A DNA stretch of 64,000 nt from Luteimonas endophytica (GTDB lineage: Bacteria > Pseudomonadota > Gammaproteobacteria > Xanthomonadales > Xanthomonadaceae), in the NCBI RefSeq assembly GCF_029887875.1, contig NZ_JARXRM010000032.1:132842-196841 (forward strand). Direction: 5' to 3'. Below the pieces are notes generated by a model. The model worked only from the letters and a program-made list of their open reading frames with translations. It made no database searches and was not told where the DNA came from. Shown here piece after piece: positions 22,284 through 32,639 of this stretch. The position numbers were made by a program, and so were the translations under genes. Numbering within the stretch: position 1 is the stretch's first letter; every line of letters starts with the position of its first letter.

Positions 22284-24401
22284 ATGGCAATCTCGACAAC
22301 CCACCTGCTGATCATCGTGCTGGCGCCGCTGCTGGGCTCGGTCGTGGCCGGCCTGTTCGGCCGCCAGGTGGGCCGTGCGGGCGCGCACACGGTCACCATC
22401 CTGGGCGTCGGCCTCAGCTGCGCCTTCTCCTGCTACGTGCTCTGGCAGCTGGTGGCGCAGGGTGCGGCGCCTTACAACCAGAACCTGTACACCTTCTTCG
22501 AGGTCGGCAACTACTCGGCGCACGTCGGCTTCATGATCGACCGCCTCACCGCGATGATGATGGTGGTGGTGACGTTCGTGTCGCTGCTGGTGCACGTCTA
22601 CACCATCGGCTACATGGCCGAGGATCCGGGCTACCAGCGCTTCTTCAGCTACATCTCGCTGTTCACCTTCAGCATGCTGATGCTGGTGATGAGCAACAAT
22701 TTCCTGCAGCTGTTCTTCGGCTGGGAGGCGGTCGGCCTGGTGTCCTATCTGCTGATCGGGTTCTGGTTCAAGAAGCCGAGCGCGATCTTCGCCAACCTCA
22801 AGGCCTTCCTGGTCAACCGGGTCGGGGACTTCGGCTTCCTGCTCGGCATCGCCGCGGTGCTGTACTGGTTCGGCACCCTGGACTACGCCACGGTCTTCGC
22901 CAACGCCACCCTGAAGGCGGGCGGAGGTCTGGTGGTGGAAATCCTGCCGGGCCAGGCCTGGTCGGTGGCGACGATCATCTGCATCTGCCTGTTCATCGGC
23001 GCGATGGGCAAGTCGGCGCAGGTCCCGCTGCACGTCTGGCTGCCTGACTCGATGGAGGGCCCGACCCCGATCTCGGCGCTGATCCACGCGGCGACGATGG
23101 TCACGGCCGGCATCTTCATGGTGGCGCGGATGTCGCCGCTGTTCGAGCTCAGCGACACCGCCCTGGCCTTCGTGCTGTTCATCGGCGCCACCACCGCGTT
23201 CTTCACCGGGCTGATCGGCATCGTCCAGAACGACATCAAGCGCGTGGTCGCCTATTCCACGCTGTCGCAGCTGGGCTACATGACCGTGGCGCTGGGCGTC
23301 TCGGCGTACTCGGCGGCGGTGTTCCATCTGATGACCCACGCCTTCTTCAAGGCGCTGCTGTTCCTCGGCGCCGGCTCGGTGATCATCGCGATGCACCACG
23401 AGCAGGACATGCGCAAGATGGGCGGCCTGCGCAAGTACATGCCGGTGACGTTCTGGACCATGCTGATCGGGACCCTGGCGCTGGTGGCGACGCCGTTCTT
23501 CAGCGGCTACTACTCCAAGGACGTGATCATCGAGGCCGCGAAGCACGCGGCGGGCGAGGGCGGCTGGGTCGCCCAGTACGGCTACTGGGCGGTGCTGCTG
23601 GGCGCGTTCGTGACCAGCTTCTACAGCTTCCGGCTGCTGTACATGACCTTCTTCGGCGCCGAGCGCTTCCGCGACGCCGCGCCGTCGCATCCGGTGGCGG
23701 CCCACGACGAGCACGGCCAGCATACGAAGCACGAGCCGCTTCACGACGATGGGCATGGCCACCACGACGACCACGGCCACCACGGCCCGCACGAGCCCCG
23801 CGAGTCTCCCTGGGTGGTCACCGTGCCGCTGGTGCTGCTGGCGATCCCGTCGATCCTGATCGGCTTCTTCACCGCCGGGCCCATGCTGTTCGGGACCGAT
23901 TGGCAGGGGCACGCGGAGCAGGCGCCATTCTTCTTCGGTGCCATCGACCTAGCGCCGGCGCGCGACACCCTGGCGGCGCTGGCGCAGGAACTGTGGCACG
24001 GGCCGGTGGCGTTCGCGCTGCACGGCTTCCTGACCCCGGCGTTCTGGCTGGCGGCGGCGGGCTTCGTGCTGGCCACGGCGATGTACTGGTGGAAGCCGGA
24101 GCTGGCGGCCCGGGCGCGGCGCGCCTTCGCGTTGCCGGTGCGGGTGCTGGAGAAGAAGTACTGGGCCGACGATCTGTGGATCGGCGGTTTCGCCGGCGGC
24201 GGGCTGCTGCTGGGCAGGGTCTCGCGCAAGGGCGACGAGAAGCTGATCGACGGGCTGATCGTCAACGGCACGGCGCGCGTGGTCGACCTGGCCTCGGGTC
24301 TCGCGCGCCGGGTCCAGTCCGGCTACCTCTATCACTACGCTTTCGCGATGATCGTCGGCCTGATCGTGCTGCTGGCCGTGCTGATCCGCTACTGGCGCTG
24401 A
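22284..24401 (+). CDS. nuoL: NADH-quinone oxidoreductase subunit L
   Basis: Distal antiporter-like proton pump of complex I. 705 residues with about 16 membrane segments, the long lateral helix near the C-terminus, and the family motifs 'FFGWEAVGLVSYLLIGFW' and 'KSAQVPLHVWLPDSMEGPTP'. A cytoplasmic or periplasmic loop at about residues 474-513 is very rich in His and Asp. The ATG follows a 143-bp gap containing a palindrome; an A-rich stretch (AACCAAAAAAACG) lies just before it. Confidence 0.96.
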   Translation: MAISTTHLLIIVLAPLLGSVVAGLFGRQVGRAGAHTVTILGVGLSCAFSCYVLWQLVAQGAAPYNQNLYTFFEVGNYSAHVGFMIDRLTAMMMVVVTFVSLLVHVYTIGYMAEDPGYQRFFSYISLFTFSMLMLVMSNNFLQLFFGWEAVGLVSYLLIGFWFKKPSAIFANLKAFLVNRVGDFGFLLGIAAVLYWFGTLDYATVFANATLKAGGGLVVEILPGQAWSVATIICICLFIGAMGKSAQVPLHVWLPDSMEGPTPISALIHAATMVTAGIFMVARMSPLFELSDTALAFVLFIGATTAFFTGLIGIVQNDIKRVVAYSTLSQLGYMTVALGVSAYSAAVFHLMTHAFFKALLFLGAGSVIIAMHHEQDMRKMGGLRKYMPVTFWTMLIGTLALVATPFFSGYYSKDVIIEAAKHAAGEGGWVAQYGYWAVLLGAFVTSFYSFRLLYMTFFGAERFRDAAPSHPVAAHDEHGQHTKHEPLHDDGHGHHDDHGHHGPHEPRESPWVVTVPLVLLAIPSILIGFFTAGPMLFGTDWQGHAEQAPFFFGAIDLAPARDTLAALAQELWHGPVAFALHGFLTPAFWLAAAGFVLATAMYWWKPELAARARRAFALPVRVLEKKYWADDLWIGGFAGGGLLLGRVSRKGDEKLIDGLIVNGTARVVDLASGLARRVQSGYLYHYAFAMIVGLIVLLAVLIRYWR

Positions 24402-24414
24402 CGGAAAACCATAC

Positions 24415-25926
24415 GTGTCGAACTGGCCCCTACTCAGTCTGCTGATCTGGCTCCCGATCCTCGGTGGCGCCCTCACGCTCGCCTGCGGCAATGCGCGGCC
24501 GCGGCTGGCGCGCTGGGTGGCACTGGCGGTCGCCCTGCTGACCTTCGTGGTCAGCCTGCCGCTGCTGACGGGTTTCGACTTCGCCGCCACCGCTATGCAG
24601 TTCGTCGAGCGGCGCGAATGGATTCCGGCCTACGACATCCAGTACCACCTCGGCGTCGACGGCATCTCGGTGGCGCTGATCGTGCTGACCACGCTGACCA
24701 CGGCGCTGGTGCTGATCGGCGCCTGGGGCTCGATCGACAAGCGGGTGAGCCAGTACTACGCCGCGTTCCTGGTCCTGGAAGGCCTGATGGTGGGGGTGTT
24801 CGCGGCCGTGGACGCGCTGTTGTTCTACGTCTTCTTCGAGGCGATGCTGATCCCGATGTTCATCATCATCGGGCTGTGGGGCGGGCCGCGGCGGGTCTAC
24901 GCCTCGGTCAAGTTCTTCCTCTACACCTTCCTCGGCTCGATCTTCATGCTGGTCGGGCTGATCTACCTGTACCTGAAGGGCGGCAGCTGGCAACTGCCCG
25001 ACCTGTACGCCCTGCCGCTGACGGCCACCGAACAGATGTGGCTGTTCTTCGCCTTCCTGGCGGCGTTCGCGGTCAAGGTGCCGATGTTCCCGGTGCACAC
25101 CTGGCTGCCCGACGCCCACGTCGAGGCGCCGACCGGCGGCTCGGTGATCCTGGCGGCGATCATGCTGAAGATCGGCGGCTACGGCTTCCTTCGCTTCAGC
25201 CTGCCGATCGTTCCCGACGCCGGCCACGAATGGGCCTGGCTGGTGATCCTGCTGTCGCTGATCGCGGTGGTCTATGTCGGCCTGGTGGCGCTGGCGCAAT
25301 CCGACATGAAGAAGCTGATCGCCTATTCGTCGGTCTCGCACATGGGTTTCGTGACCCTGGGCACCTTCATCGCCTTCGCGCTGCTGCGCGACACCGGCAA
25401 CGCCGACGCCGCGCGCCTGGGCCTGCAGGGCGCGATGGTGCAGATGGTCAGCCACGGTTTCATCTCGGGCGCGATGTTCTCCTGCGTGGGCGTGCTCTAC
25501 GACCGCATGCACAGCCGCCAGATCGCCGACTACGGCGGGGTCGCCAACGTGATGCCCTGGTTCGCGGCGTTCATGGTGCTGTTCTCGATGGCCAACGCCG
25601 GCCTGCCGGGAACCTCGGGCTTCGTCGGCGAGTTCATGGTGATCTTGGCGGCGTTCCAGAGCCACCCGCTGATCGCCTTCGTCGCGGCGATGACCCTGGT
25701 GATCGGCGCCGCCTACACCCTGTGGCTGGTGAAACGGGTGCTGTACGGCGAGATCGGCAACGCCCACGTCGCGGCGCTGCAGGACATCAACTGGCGCGAA
25801 GCGCTGGTCCTGGGGGTGTTCGCCGCCGGCGTGCTGGCGCTGGGCGTGTATCCCCGGCCGTTGACCGACCTGATGGAACCTTCCATTGCGCACCTGGCGG
25901 AACTGCTTTCCGCCTCCAAGCTGTAA
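24415..25926 (+). CDS. nuoM: NADH-quinone oxidoreductase subunit M
   Basis: Second antiporter-like proton pump of complex I. 503 residues, about 14 membrane segments, with 'FYVFFEAMLIPMFIIIGLWGG' region (about residues 138-158) and 'VKVPMFPVHTWLPDAHVEAP' carrying the key Lys and His. The GTG start at 24415 gives '(M)SNWPLLSLLIWLPILGG', 13 bases after the nuoL stop. Confidence 0.96.
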   Translation: MSNWPLLSLLIWLPILGGALTLACGNARPRLARWVALAVALLTFVVSLPLLTGFDFAATAMQFVERREWIPAYDIQYHLGVDGISVALIVLTTLTTALVLIGAWGSIDKRVSQYYAAFLVLEGLMVGVFAAVDALLFYVFFEAMLIPMFIIIGLWGGPRRVYASVKFFLYTFLGSIFMLVGLIYLYLKGGSWQLPDLYALPLTATEQMWLFFAFLAAFAVKVPMFPVHTWLPDAHVEAPTGGSVILAAIMLKIGGYGFLRFSLPIVPDAGHEWAWLVILLSLIAVVYVGLVALAQSDMKKLIAYSSVSHMGFVTLGTFIAFALLRDTGNADAARLGLQGAMVQMVSHGFISGAMFSCVGVLYDRMHSRQIADYGGVANVMPWFAAFMVLFSMANAGLPGTSGFVGEFMVILAAFQSHPLIAFVAAMTLVIGAAYTLWLVKRVLYGEIGNAHVAALQDINWREALVLGVFAAGVLALGVYPRPLTDLMEPSIAHLAELLSASKL

Positions 25927-25954
25927 TGACCGACCCGATGAGAGGCAGGCCGCA

Positions 25955-27421
25955 ATGACCGTCGCCGCCATGACGCCACCCGTCCGCACCTTCGCCGAGT
26001 TCGCGCCGCTGCTGCCCGAGCTGGCGGTGATCTTCGGCGCGTTCGCGCTGCTGATGCTGGACCTGTTCCTGGACGAGCGCCGCCGGGTGATCACCCACGC
26101 GCTCGCGATCGCCACGCTGCTCGCGGCCGCGGCGATGATCGCCGCCGGCGTCGGCGGCCACGGCGTGGTCATGGAGGGCCTGTTCGTGCGCGACACCGCC
26201 GCCGACGTGCTCAAGTTCGTCACCCTGGTGGTCTCGGCGATGGCGCTGGGCTACAGCTGGCCGTACCTGCGCGAGCGCGGGCTCTACAAGGGCGAGATCG
26301 CGGTGCTGATCCTGTTCGCCGTGGTGGGAATGATGCTGCTGGTGTCGGCCGGCAACCTGACCATGGTGTATCTCGGGCTGGAACTGCTGGCGCTGTGCTC
26401 CTACGCCCTGGTGGCGATCGACCGCGACAATCCGCTGGCCTCGGAGGCCGGCATGAAGTACTTCGTGCTCGGTTCGCTGGCCTCGGGGCTGTTGCTGTAC
26501 GGCCTGTCGCTGGTGTACGGCGCCACCGGCACCCTGTACCTGGACGCGATCAGCGCGGCCGCCGCCGACGCCGCCGGAGAGGATCGGGTGCTGCTGCTGA
26601 CCGGCATGGTGTTCGTGGTGGTGGGCGTGGCGTTCAAGTTCGGTGCCGCGCCGTTCCACATGTGGCTGCCCGATACCTATCACGGCGCGCCGACCCCGAT
26701 CACCCTGTTCATCGGCTCGGCGCCGAAGCTCGCGGCGTTCGGCATGGCCTGGCGCCTGTTCGAGATCGGGCTGGGGCCGCTGCAGGAACAGTGGCAGCTG
26801 CTGCTGGCGTTGCTGGCGGCGCTGTCGCTGGCGATCGGCAACGTGGTGGCGATCGCGCAGAGCAACCTCAAGCGCATGCTGGCCTATTCGACGGTGTCGC
26901 ACGTCGGCTTCCTGTTCCTCGGCCTGGCCGGCGGCGGCGCCGGCGGGTTCGCCGCGGCGATGTTCTACGCGATCAGCTACGCGATCATGTCGGCGGCCGC
27001 TTTCGGCGCGATCGTGATGCTCTCGCGCAAGGGCTTCGAGGCCGACCGCATCGACGACTTCCGCGGCCTCAACGCGCGCAGCCCGTGGATGGCGGCGCTG
27101 GTGCTGGTGATCATGGCGTCGCTGGCCGGGGTGCCGCCGTTCCTGGGGTTCTGGGCCAAGCTGGCGGTGCTGCGCGCGGCGCTGGAGGGCGAGCTGCTGT
27201 GGCTGGCGATCGTCGGCATCGTGTTCGCGGTGATCGGCGCCTACTACTATCTGCGGGTGATCAAGGTGATGTATTTCGACGAGCCCGCCGGGGAGCCGCT
27301 GCAGGCGCGCCCGGGCGGGGCGCTGCGGGCGATGTTCGCGGTCAACGCGCTGTCGCTGCTGGCGCTGGGGCTGTTCTGGAGCCCGCTGATGGCCTGGTGC
27401 CAGCAGGCGTTCGCCGGGTAG
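25955..27421 (+). CDS. nuoN: NADH-quinone oxidoreductase subunit N
   Basis: Third antiporter-like proton pump, closing the 14-gene operon. 488 residues with about 14 membrane segments, 'LELLALCSYALVAI' and 'FKFGAAPFHMWLPDTYHGAP'. I start at the ATG at 25955; another in-frame ATG lies 15 bases later. The reading frame is open further upstream, but that part overlaps the nuoM end and has no family support. No terminator is visible after it; the tRNA-fMet promoter follows within about 30 bases. Confidence 0.95.
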   Translation: MTVAAMTPPVRTFAEFAPLLPELAVIFGAFALLMLDLFLDERRRVITHALAIATLLAAAAMIAAGVGGHGVVMEGLFVRDTAADVLKFVTLVVSAMALGYSWPYLRERGLYKGEIAVLILFAVVGMMLLVSAGNLTMVYLGLELLALCSYALVAIDRDNPLASEAGMKYFVLGSLASGLLLYGLSLVYGATGTLYLDAISAAAADAAGEDRVLLLTGMVFVVVGVAFKFGAAPFHMWLPDTYHGAPTPITLFIGSAPKLAAFGMAWRLFEIGLGPLQEQWQLLLALLAALSLAIGNVVAIAQSNLKRMLAYSTVSHVGFLFLGLAGGGAGGFAAAMFYAISYAIMSAAAFGAIVMLSRKGFEADRIDDFRGLNARSPWMAALVLVIMASLAGVPPFLGFWAKLAVLRAALEGELLWLAIVGIVFAVIGAYYYLRVIKVMYFDEPAGEPLQARPGGALRAMFAVNALSLLALGLFWSPLMAWCQQAFAG

Positions 27422-27452
27422 GGCGCCAGGCCCGCCGGCCGCGGCCCGGCTC

Positions 27453-27481
27453 TTGCAAAGGCGCGGCCGCGCCTGCATAAT
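27453..27481 (+). promoter_or_regulatory. Strong sigma-70 promoter for tRNA-fMet and the rimP-nusA-infB operon
   Basis: TTGCAA (27453-27458), a 17-base spacer and CATAAT (27476-27481), the best promoter match in the window. It places the transcription start about five bases before the tRNA. Confidence 0.8.
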
Positions 27482-27492
27482 TGCGAATCTGC

Positions 27493-27569
27493 TGCGGGGT
27501 GGAGCAGTCTGGCAGCTCGTCGGGCTCATAACCCGAAGGTCGCAGGTTCAAATCCTGCCCCCGCTACCA
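27493..27569 (+). tRNA. Initiator tRNA-fMet (anticodon CAT)
   Basis: 77-nt tRNA with encoded CCA. Three consecutive G-C pairs (GGG/CCC) in the anticodon stem and an unpaired first position mark it as the initiator. Here position 1 is U and position 72 is U, where E. coli has C1-A72. The anticodon CAT is at 27527-27529 and the T-arm is GCAGGTTCAAATCCTGC. It heads the rimP-nusA-infB operon, matching the metY-nusA operon of enterobacteria. Confidence 0.96.
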
Positions 27570-27587
27570 GCTTTTCGCGGTCGACGA

Positions 27588-27615
27588 AAAGCCTCCACGG
27601 AGGCTTTTTTGTTTC
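27588..27615 (+). terminator. Intrinsic terminator between tRNA-fMet and rimP
   Basis: AAAGCCTC, loop CACG, GAGGCTTT followed by a T-rich tract. A preceding hairpin (GCTTTTCG..CGAAAAGC, 27570-27592) overlaps its base and is a mutually exclusive alternative fold. This is the first of two terminators before rimP. Confidence 0.85.
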
Positions 27616-27684
27616 CCGGCCGCGGATCGGGCTGAGCCGGAACGCGCGACCAGGCGTTCCGGCGCCGAAATCCAGTGGTATGGA

Positions 27685-27713
27685 CAAGGGGCCCGCCGGG
27701 CCCCTTGTCTTTT
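27685..27713 (+). terminator. Second terminator/attenuator just upstream of rimP
   Basis: CAAGGGGCCC, loop GCC, GGGCCCCTTG is a perfect 10-bp stem followed by TCTTTT, ending 22 bases before the rimP start. With the terminator at 27588 it forms a double barrier between the tRNA and the nusA operon, as known for metY-nusA in E. coli, where partial readthrough and NusA feedback set expression. Confidence 0.8.
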
Positions 27714-27734
27714 CCGGCAACCGAGGAGCGCGAC

Positions 27735-28370
27735 TTGGCCGACAAGGCAAGCACAATCACGGAACTGCTGGCCCCGACCGTCGAGGCGCTGGGCCTGGAG
27801 CTGCTGGGCGCCGAGTACCTGCCGACGCCGGGCAGCGCGGTGTTGCGCCTGTATATCGACCGGCCCGGGGCCGACCCGGCGGCGGGCGAGCAGGGCGTGA
27901 CCATCGAGGACTGCGAGGCGGTGAGCCGCGAGGTCTCCGCACGGCTCGACGTGGAGGATCCGATCAGCGGCCACTACACCCTGGAGGTGTCGTCGCCGGG
28001 CGTGGACCGCCCGCTGTTCGCGCCCGCGCAGTTCGCGCGCTTCGCCGGCGAGACCGCCAAGGTCGGGTTGAAGCTGCCGCAGGACGGGCGCCGCAGGCTG
28101 CAGGGAAGGATCGTCGCGGTCGAGGGCGGCACCGTCTCCTTCGAAGTCGACGGCCGGCCGCTGGCGGTGGCGTTCGACAACATCGACAGGGCGCGCCTGG
28201 TCCCGGACTGGGCCGCGCTGGGCCTGGCCCCGGCCAGGGACGCCTCGGGCCGCGATGCGCGCCCGGGCAAGCAGAAGAAACCGTCGGGGCGCAAGCAGCG
28301 CCCGGACACGCAGGGCAACCAGCCACAAGCCACCAATCGCGCGGCCGATGGGCCGTCGAGTTCGGAGTGA
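27735..28370 (+). CDS. rimP: Ribosome maturation factor RimP
   Basis: Needed for assembly of the 30S subunit. 211 residues: an N-terminal domain with '[20 protein letters not shown]' and '[15 protein letters not shown]', a C-terminal SH3-like domain ending about '[14 protein letters not shown]', then a Lys/Gln/Asn-rich tail of about 40 residues. I take the TTG at 27735 because it gives '(M)[11 protein letters not shown]' in line with Xanthomonas RimP and has GAGGAG six bases upstream; the upstream ATG at 27681 or GTG would run back through the terminator stem. The tail end contains a CCACCAATCGC sequence resembling the intergenic repeat. Confidence 0.94.
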   Translation: MADKASTITELLAPTVEALGLELLGAEYLPTPGSAVLRLYIDRPGADPAAGEQGVTIEDCEAVSREVSARLDVEDPISGHYTLEVSSPGVDRPLFAPAQFARFAGETAKVGLKLPQDGRRRLQGRIVAVEGGTVSFEVDGRPLAVAFDNIDRARLVPDWAALGLAPARDASGRDARPGKQKKPSGRKQRPDTQGNQPQATNRAADGPSSSE

Positions 28371-28377
28371 TCCAGAA

Positions 28378-29889
28378 ATGAGCAAGGAACTGTTGATGGT
28401 CGTCGACGCGGTCGCCAACGAGAAGGGCGTGCCGGAGTCGGTGATCCTCGAAGCCATCGAGGCCGCCCTGGCCACCGCGGCCAAGAAGCGCTACGCGGAG
28501 GAGGACGTGCTCACGCGCGTCGCGATCGACCCCAAGGACGGTACCTACGAGACCTTCCGCCGCTGGGAAGTGGTGGCCGACGACGTGGTGATGGAATCGC
28601 CCGATCGACAGATCCGGCTGATGGACGCCGTCGACGAGGCCGAGGGCGTCGAGGTCGGCGACTACATCGAGGAGCAGATCGAGAACGCGGAGTTCGGCCG
28701 CATCGCCGCGCAGGCCGCCAAGCAGGTGATCGTGCAGCGCGTGCGCGAGGCCGAGCGCGCCCAGGTGGTCGACGCCTGGAAGGATCGCGTCGGCGAGCTG
28801 GTCACCGGCATCGTCAAGCGGGTCGAGCGCGGCAACGTCTTCGTCGACCTCGGCGGCAACGCGGAGGCCTTCATTCCCAAGGACAAGGCGATTCCGCGCG
28901 ACGTGGTCCGCGCCGGCGACCGCATCCGCGGCTACCTCTACGACGTGCGCAGCGAGCCGCGCGGGCCGCAGCTGTTCATCAGCCGCGCCGCGCCGGAGTT
29001 CATGATGGAGCTGTTCAAGCTCGAGGTGCCGGAGGTCGGCCAGGGCCTGGTCGAGATCAAGGCCTGCGCGCGCGATCCAGGCGACCGCGCCAAGATCGCG
29101 GTGGTGGCCTACGACAACCGCACCGATCCGATCGGCGCCTGCATCGGCATGCGCGGCTCGCGCGTGCAGGCGGTGTCGAACGAACTGAACGGCGAGCGCG
29201 TCGACATCGTGCTGTGGTCGGACAACCCGGCGCAGTTCGTCATCAACGCGATGGCGCCGGCCGAGGTGCAGTCGATCATCGTCGACGAGGAGAAGCACTC
29301 CATGGACCTGGCCGTGGCCGAGGAACTGCTGGCCAAGGCGATCGGCAAGGGCGGGCAGAACGTGCGCCTGGCCAGCCGCATGACCGGCTGGCAGCTCAAC
29401 GTGATGACCCAGGACCAGGTGACCGCCAAGTCCGAGGCCGAGCAGACCGCGGCGCGGGAGCTGTTCCAGGAGAAGCTCGAGGTCGACGAGGAAATCGCCG
29501 GCATTCTGGTGGCCGAGGGCTTCAGCACGGTCGAGGAGATCGCGTACGTGCCGGTCGGCGAGCTGCTGGCGGTGGAGGGCTTCGACGAGGACATCGTCGA
29601 GGAACTGCGCGCCCGCGCCCGCGATGCCCTGCTCAACGACGCGCTCGCCGAGGAGGAGGAGCTGGACGAGAACGCGCCGGCCGAGGACCTGCTGGCGCTC
29701 GAGGGCATGGACGACACCATCGCCTACGCGCTGGCCGGTCACGGGGTGCGCAGCAGCGAGGACCTCTCGGACCTCGGCACCGACGAACTGCTCGAGCTCG
29801 GCGTCGAGGGGATCGACGAGGCGCGCGCCGCGGCGCTGATCCTGGCCGCCCGCGCCGAGGAGATCGCCCGCCTCGAGCGGGAGGCCTGA
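28378..29889 (+). CDS. nusA: Transcription elongation/termination factor NusA
   Basis: Binds RNA polymerase and nascent RNA to control pausing, termination and antitermination. 503 residues: N-terminal polymerase-binding domain (1-125), S1 domain (about 135-200), two KH domains ('[15 protein letters not shown]' and '[15 protein letters not shown]'), and two C-terminal acidic HhH repeats, as in gamma-proteobacteria. It follows rimP by seven bases. Confidence 0.97.
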   Translation: MSKELLMVVDAVANEKGVPESVILEAIEAALATAAKKRYAEEDVLTRVAIDPKDGTYETFRRWEVVADDVVMESPDRQIRLMDAVDEAEGVEVGDYIEEQIENAEFGRIAAQAAKQVIVQRVREAERAQVVDAWKDRVGELVTGIVKRVERGNVFVDLGGNAEAFIPKDKAIPRDVVRAGDRIRGYLYDVRSEPRGPQLFISRAAPEFMMELFKLEVPEVGQGLVEIKACARDPGDRAKIAVVAYDNRTDPIGACIGMRGSRVQAVSNELNGERVDIVLWSDNPAQFVINAMAPAEVQSIIVDEEKHSMDLAVAEELLAKAIGKGGQNVRLASRMTGWQLNVMTQDQVTAKSEAEQTAARELFQEKLEVDEEIAGILVAEGFSTVEEIAYVPVGELLAVEGFDEDIVEELRARARDALLNDALAEEEELDENAPAEDLLALEGMDDTIAYALAGHGVRSSEDLSDLGTDELLELGVEGIDEARAAALILAARAEEIARLEREA

Positions 29890-30023
29890 GATGGCGGAAA
29901 ACGCGGGTTGAGCCCCGGGGGCGAACGCCTCCCGGCCCCGGCCCGAAGCGTCCGCCAGCAGACGGTACAATGCTCAATCCACAGCGCGGCGATCGCGCCG
30001 ACGCCCAAGGAACCGGAACCCGA

Positions 30024-32618
30024 ATGTCGCAACAAACCACGATCCGCAAGCTGGCCGCACTGGTGAACACGCCGGTCGAGAAACTGCTGGAGCAACTGGC
30101 CGAGGCCGGCATGCCGTTCAGCGATCCCGACCAGGTCGTGACCAGCACCGAGAAGGTGAAGCTCCTCGGCTTCCTGCGGCGTACCCACGGCAAGGCCGAG
30201 AAGGCCGCCGACGAAGCGGTTGCGCCGAAGAAGATCACCCTCAACCGCAGCCGCAAGCAGGAGCTGACGGTCGGCGGCGGCAAGAACCGCACCACGGTCG
30301 ATGTCCTGGTGCGCAAGAAGGTCACCCTGGTCAAGCCGTCGGAAGACGGCGGCGGGGTGAGCGAGGACGACGAGCGCGCCGAGATCCTGCGCAAGCTCGA
30401 AGAGTCGCGCCAGCGCAATCTCACCGAGCAGCAGCGCCTGGCCGAGGAGGACAAGCGCCGCGCCGATGAAGCCGCCGAGCGCAAGCGCCAGGAAGAGGCG
30501 GAGGCCGAACGCCTGCGCCAGGAGGCCCTGGCCGCCGCCGCTGCCGCGGTGCCGGCCGAGGACGAGCCGGCCGCCGCCGCCGCGCGCAAGGCCGGGCACG
30601 GCCATGGCCACCCCAAACCGCCCGCGGCGCGCGAGGAACGTGGCGGCCACAAGCAGAAGCACCACCGCGGCTCGCACGCGATGGTCGCCGGCGTGGAGGA
30701 CGACGACGGGGCCGCAGCGCGGTTCGCCGGCCAGCTGCACCTCAGCCCGACCGAGCGCGCGCGCCGCTCCACCGCGCGCAAGCCGAAGCCGCGGCGCCAG
30801 CTGGAGCAGGCGCGTACCGGCGGCGGACAGCACGGTTTCGCCCGTCCCACCGCACCGGTGGTACGCGAAGTGCCGATCGGCGAGGCGATCACGGTGGCCG
30901 ATCTGGCTCAGAAGCTGGCGATGAAGGGCGGCGACGTGGTCAAGGCGCTGTTCAAGATGGGGGTCATGGCCACCATCACCCAGACCATCGATCACGACAC
31001 CGCCGCGCTGATCACCGAGGAGCTCGGCCATCGGCCGGTGCGCGCCGAGAGCGAGGATGCCGAGAGCGAGCTGATCGCCCACGTCGCGACCGGGCAGGGC
31101 GAGGGCGAGCCGCGTCCGCCGGTGGTCACGATCATGGGCCATGTCGACCACGGCAAGACCTCGCTGCTCGACCACATCCGCCGCACCAAGGTGGCCTCGG
31201 GCGAGGCCGGCGGGATCACCCAGCACATCGGCGCCTACCACGTGGAAACCGACCGCGGCGTGGTCAGCTTCCTCGATACGCCGGGCCATGCGGCCTTCAC
31301 CTCGATGCGCGCGCGTGGCGCCAAGCTCACCGACATCGTGGTGCTGGTGGTCGCCGCCGACGACGGGGTGATGCCGCAGACGATCGAGGCGATCCAGCAC
31401 GCCCGCGCCGCCGGCGTCCCGCTGATCGTGGCGATCAACAAGATCGACAAGTCCGACGCCGACCCGAACCGGATCAGGAACGAGCTGCTCGAGCACGAGG
31501 TCGTGGCCGAGCAGTTCGGCGGCGACATCCAGATGGTCGAGCTGTCCGCCAAGACCGGCGACGGCATCGACGACCTGCTCGACGCGATCCTGCTGCAATC
31601 CGAGGTGCTCGAGCTCAAGGCGCTGCCCGAGGGCCGTGCCACCGGCACCGTCATCGAATCCTCGCTGGACAAGGGCCGCGGCCCGGTCGCCACCGTGCTG
31701 GTGCAGCAGGGCCGGCTGGCCAAGGGCGACTACCTGGTCTGCGGCGTCCAGTACGGCCGCGTGCGGGCGCTGTTCGACGAGAACAGCAACCCGGTCGACG
31801 GTGCCGGCCCCTCGATCCCGGTTCAGGTGCTGGGGCTGTCGGGCGTGCCGGATGCCGGCGACGATTTCGTGGTCGTCGACGACGAGCGCCTGGCCAAGGA
31901 GGTCGCCCAGCAGCGCGAGCACAAGCGCCGCGAGACCCGCCTGGTGCAGGCGGCGGGCAACCGCATGGAAGACATCATGGCGCAGATGGGCCAGGCCGAG
32001 CAGCAGCTGTCGCTCAACCTGGTCGTCAAGGCCGACGTGCAGGGCTCGGCGGAGGCGCTGCGCCAGGCCCTGACCGCGCTGTCCAACGAGCAGATCCGGG
32101 TCAACATCATCGTCTCCGGGGTCGGCGGCATCACCGAGTCGGACGCGAATTCCGCGGCGGCGGCCAAGGCCACCATCATCGGCTTCAACGTCCGTGCCGA
32201 TGCCTCGGCGCGAAAGGTGATCGAGAGCAACGGCCTGGACCTGCGCTACTTCTCGATCATCTACGACGTCATCGACCAGGTGAAGCAGGTCGCTTCGGGC
32301 ATCCTCGGCATGGAGATCCGCGAGGAGATCATCGGCACCGCCGAGGTCCGCGACGTGTTCCGCAGCTCCAAGTTCGGCGCCGTGGCCGGCTGCATGGTGG
32401 TCGAGGGCGTGGTCAAGCGCAACAAGCCGATCCGGGTGCTGCGCGACGACACGGTGATCTTCGAGGGCGAGCTGGAATCGCTGCGCCGCTTCAAGGAGAA
32501 CGTCGACGAGGTGCGCGTCAACACCGAATGCGGCATCGGCGTGAAGGCCTACAACGACGTCAAGCCGGGCGACAAGATCGAGTGCTTCGAGCGGATCGAG
32601 GTGCAGCGGACCTTGTAG
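30024..32618 (+). CDS. infB: Translation initiation factor IF-2
   Basis: GTPase that brings fMet-tRNA to the 30S subunit and joins subunits. 864 residues: N-terminal IF2_N domain ('[21 protein letters not shown]'; residues 5-25), charged linker, a second IF2_N motif ('[20 protein letters not shown]'), then the G domain with P-loop 'GHVDHGKT' (residues 372-379), 'DTPGH' and 'NKIDK'. The linker carries a His/Lys-rich patch around residues 190-225. A TACAAT box at 29966 in the 134-bp gap after nusA may give a secondary promoter. Confidence 0.97.
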   Translation: MSQQTTIRKLAALVNTPVEKLLEQLAEAGMPFSDPDQVVTSTEKVKLLGFLRRTHGKAEKAADEAVAPKKITLNRSRKQELTVGGGKNRTTVDVLVRKKVTLVKPSEDGGGVSEDDERAEILRKLEESRQRNLTEQQRLAEEDKRRADEAAERKRQEEAEAERLRQEALAAAAAAVPAEDEPAAAAARKAGHGHGHPKPPAAREERGGHKQKHHRGSHAMVAGVEDDDGAAARFAGQLHLSPTERARRSTARKPKPRRQLEQARTGGGQHGFARPTAPVVREVPIGEAITVADLAQKLAMKGGDVVKALFKMGVMATITQTIDHDTAALITEELGHRPVRAESEDAESELIAHVATGQGEGEPRPPVVTIMGHVDHGKTSLLDHIRRTKVASGEAGGITQHIGAYHVETDRGVVSFLDTPGHAAFTSMRARGAKLTDIVVLVVAADDGVMPQTIEAIQHARAAGVPLIVAINKIDKSDADPNRIRNELLEHEVVAEQFGGDIQMVELSAKTGDGIDDLLDAILLQSEVLELKALPEGRATGTVIESSLDKGRGPVATVLVQQGRLAKGDYLVCGVQYGRVRALFDENSNPVDGAGPSIPVQVLGLSGVPDAGDDFVVVDDERLAKEVAQQREHKRRETRLVQAAGNRMEDIMAQMGQAEQQLSLNLVVKADVQGSAEALRQALTALSNEQIRVNIIVSGVGGITESDANSAAAAKATIIGFNVRADASARKVIESNGLDLRYFSIIYDVIDQVKQVASGILGMEIREEIIGTAEVRDVFRSSKFGAVAGCMVVEGVVKRNKPIRVLRDDTVIFEGELESLRRFKENVDEVRVNTECGIGVKAYNDVKPGDKIECFERIEVQRTL

Positions 32619-32639
32619 GGCCCAAGCCCTGCAAGGCGC

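Noticed and set aside
21990..23912. Long minus-strand reading frames opposite nuoL and other genes
   Set aside because: Typical of very GC-rich DNA; they are His/Arg/Gln-rich antisense translations of real genes without family motifs.
28255..28377. Upstream extension of NusA
   Set aside because: It overlaps the end of rimP and lacks similarity; '[12 protein letters not shown]' at 28378 is the family start.
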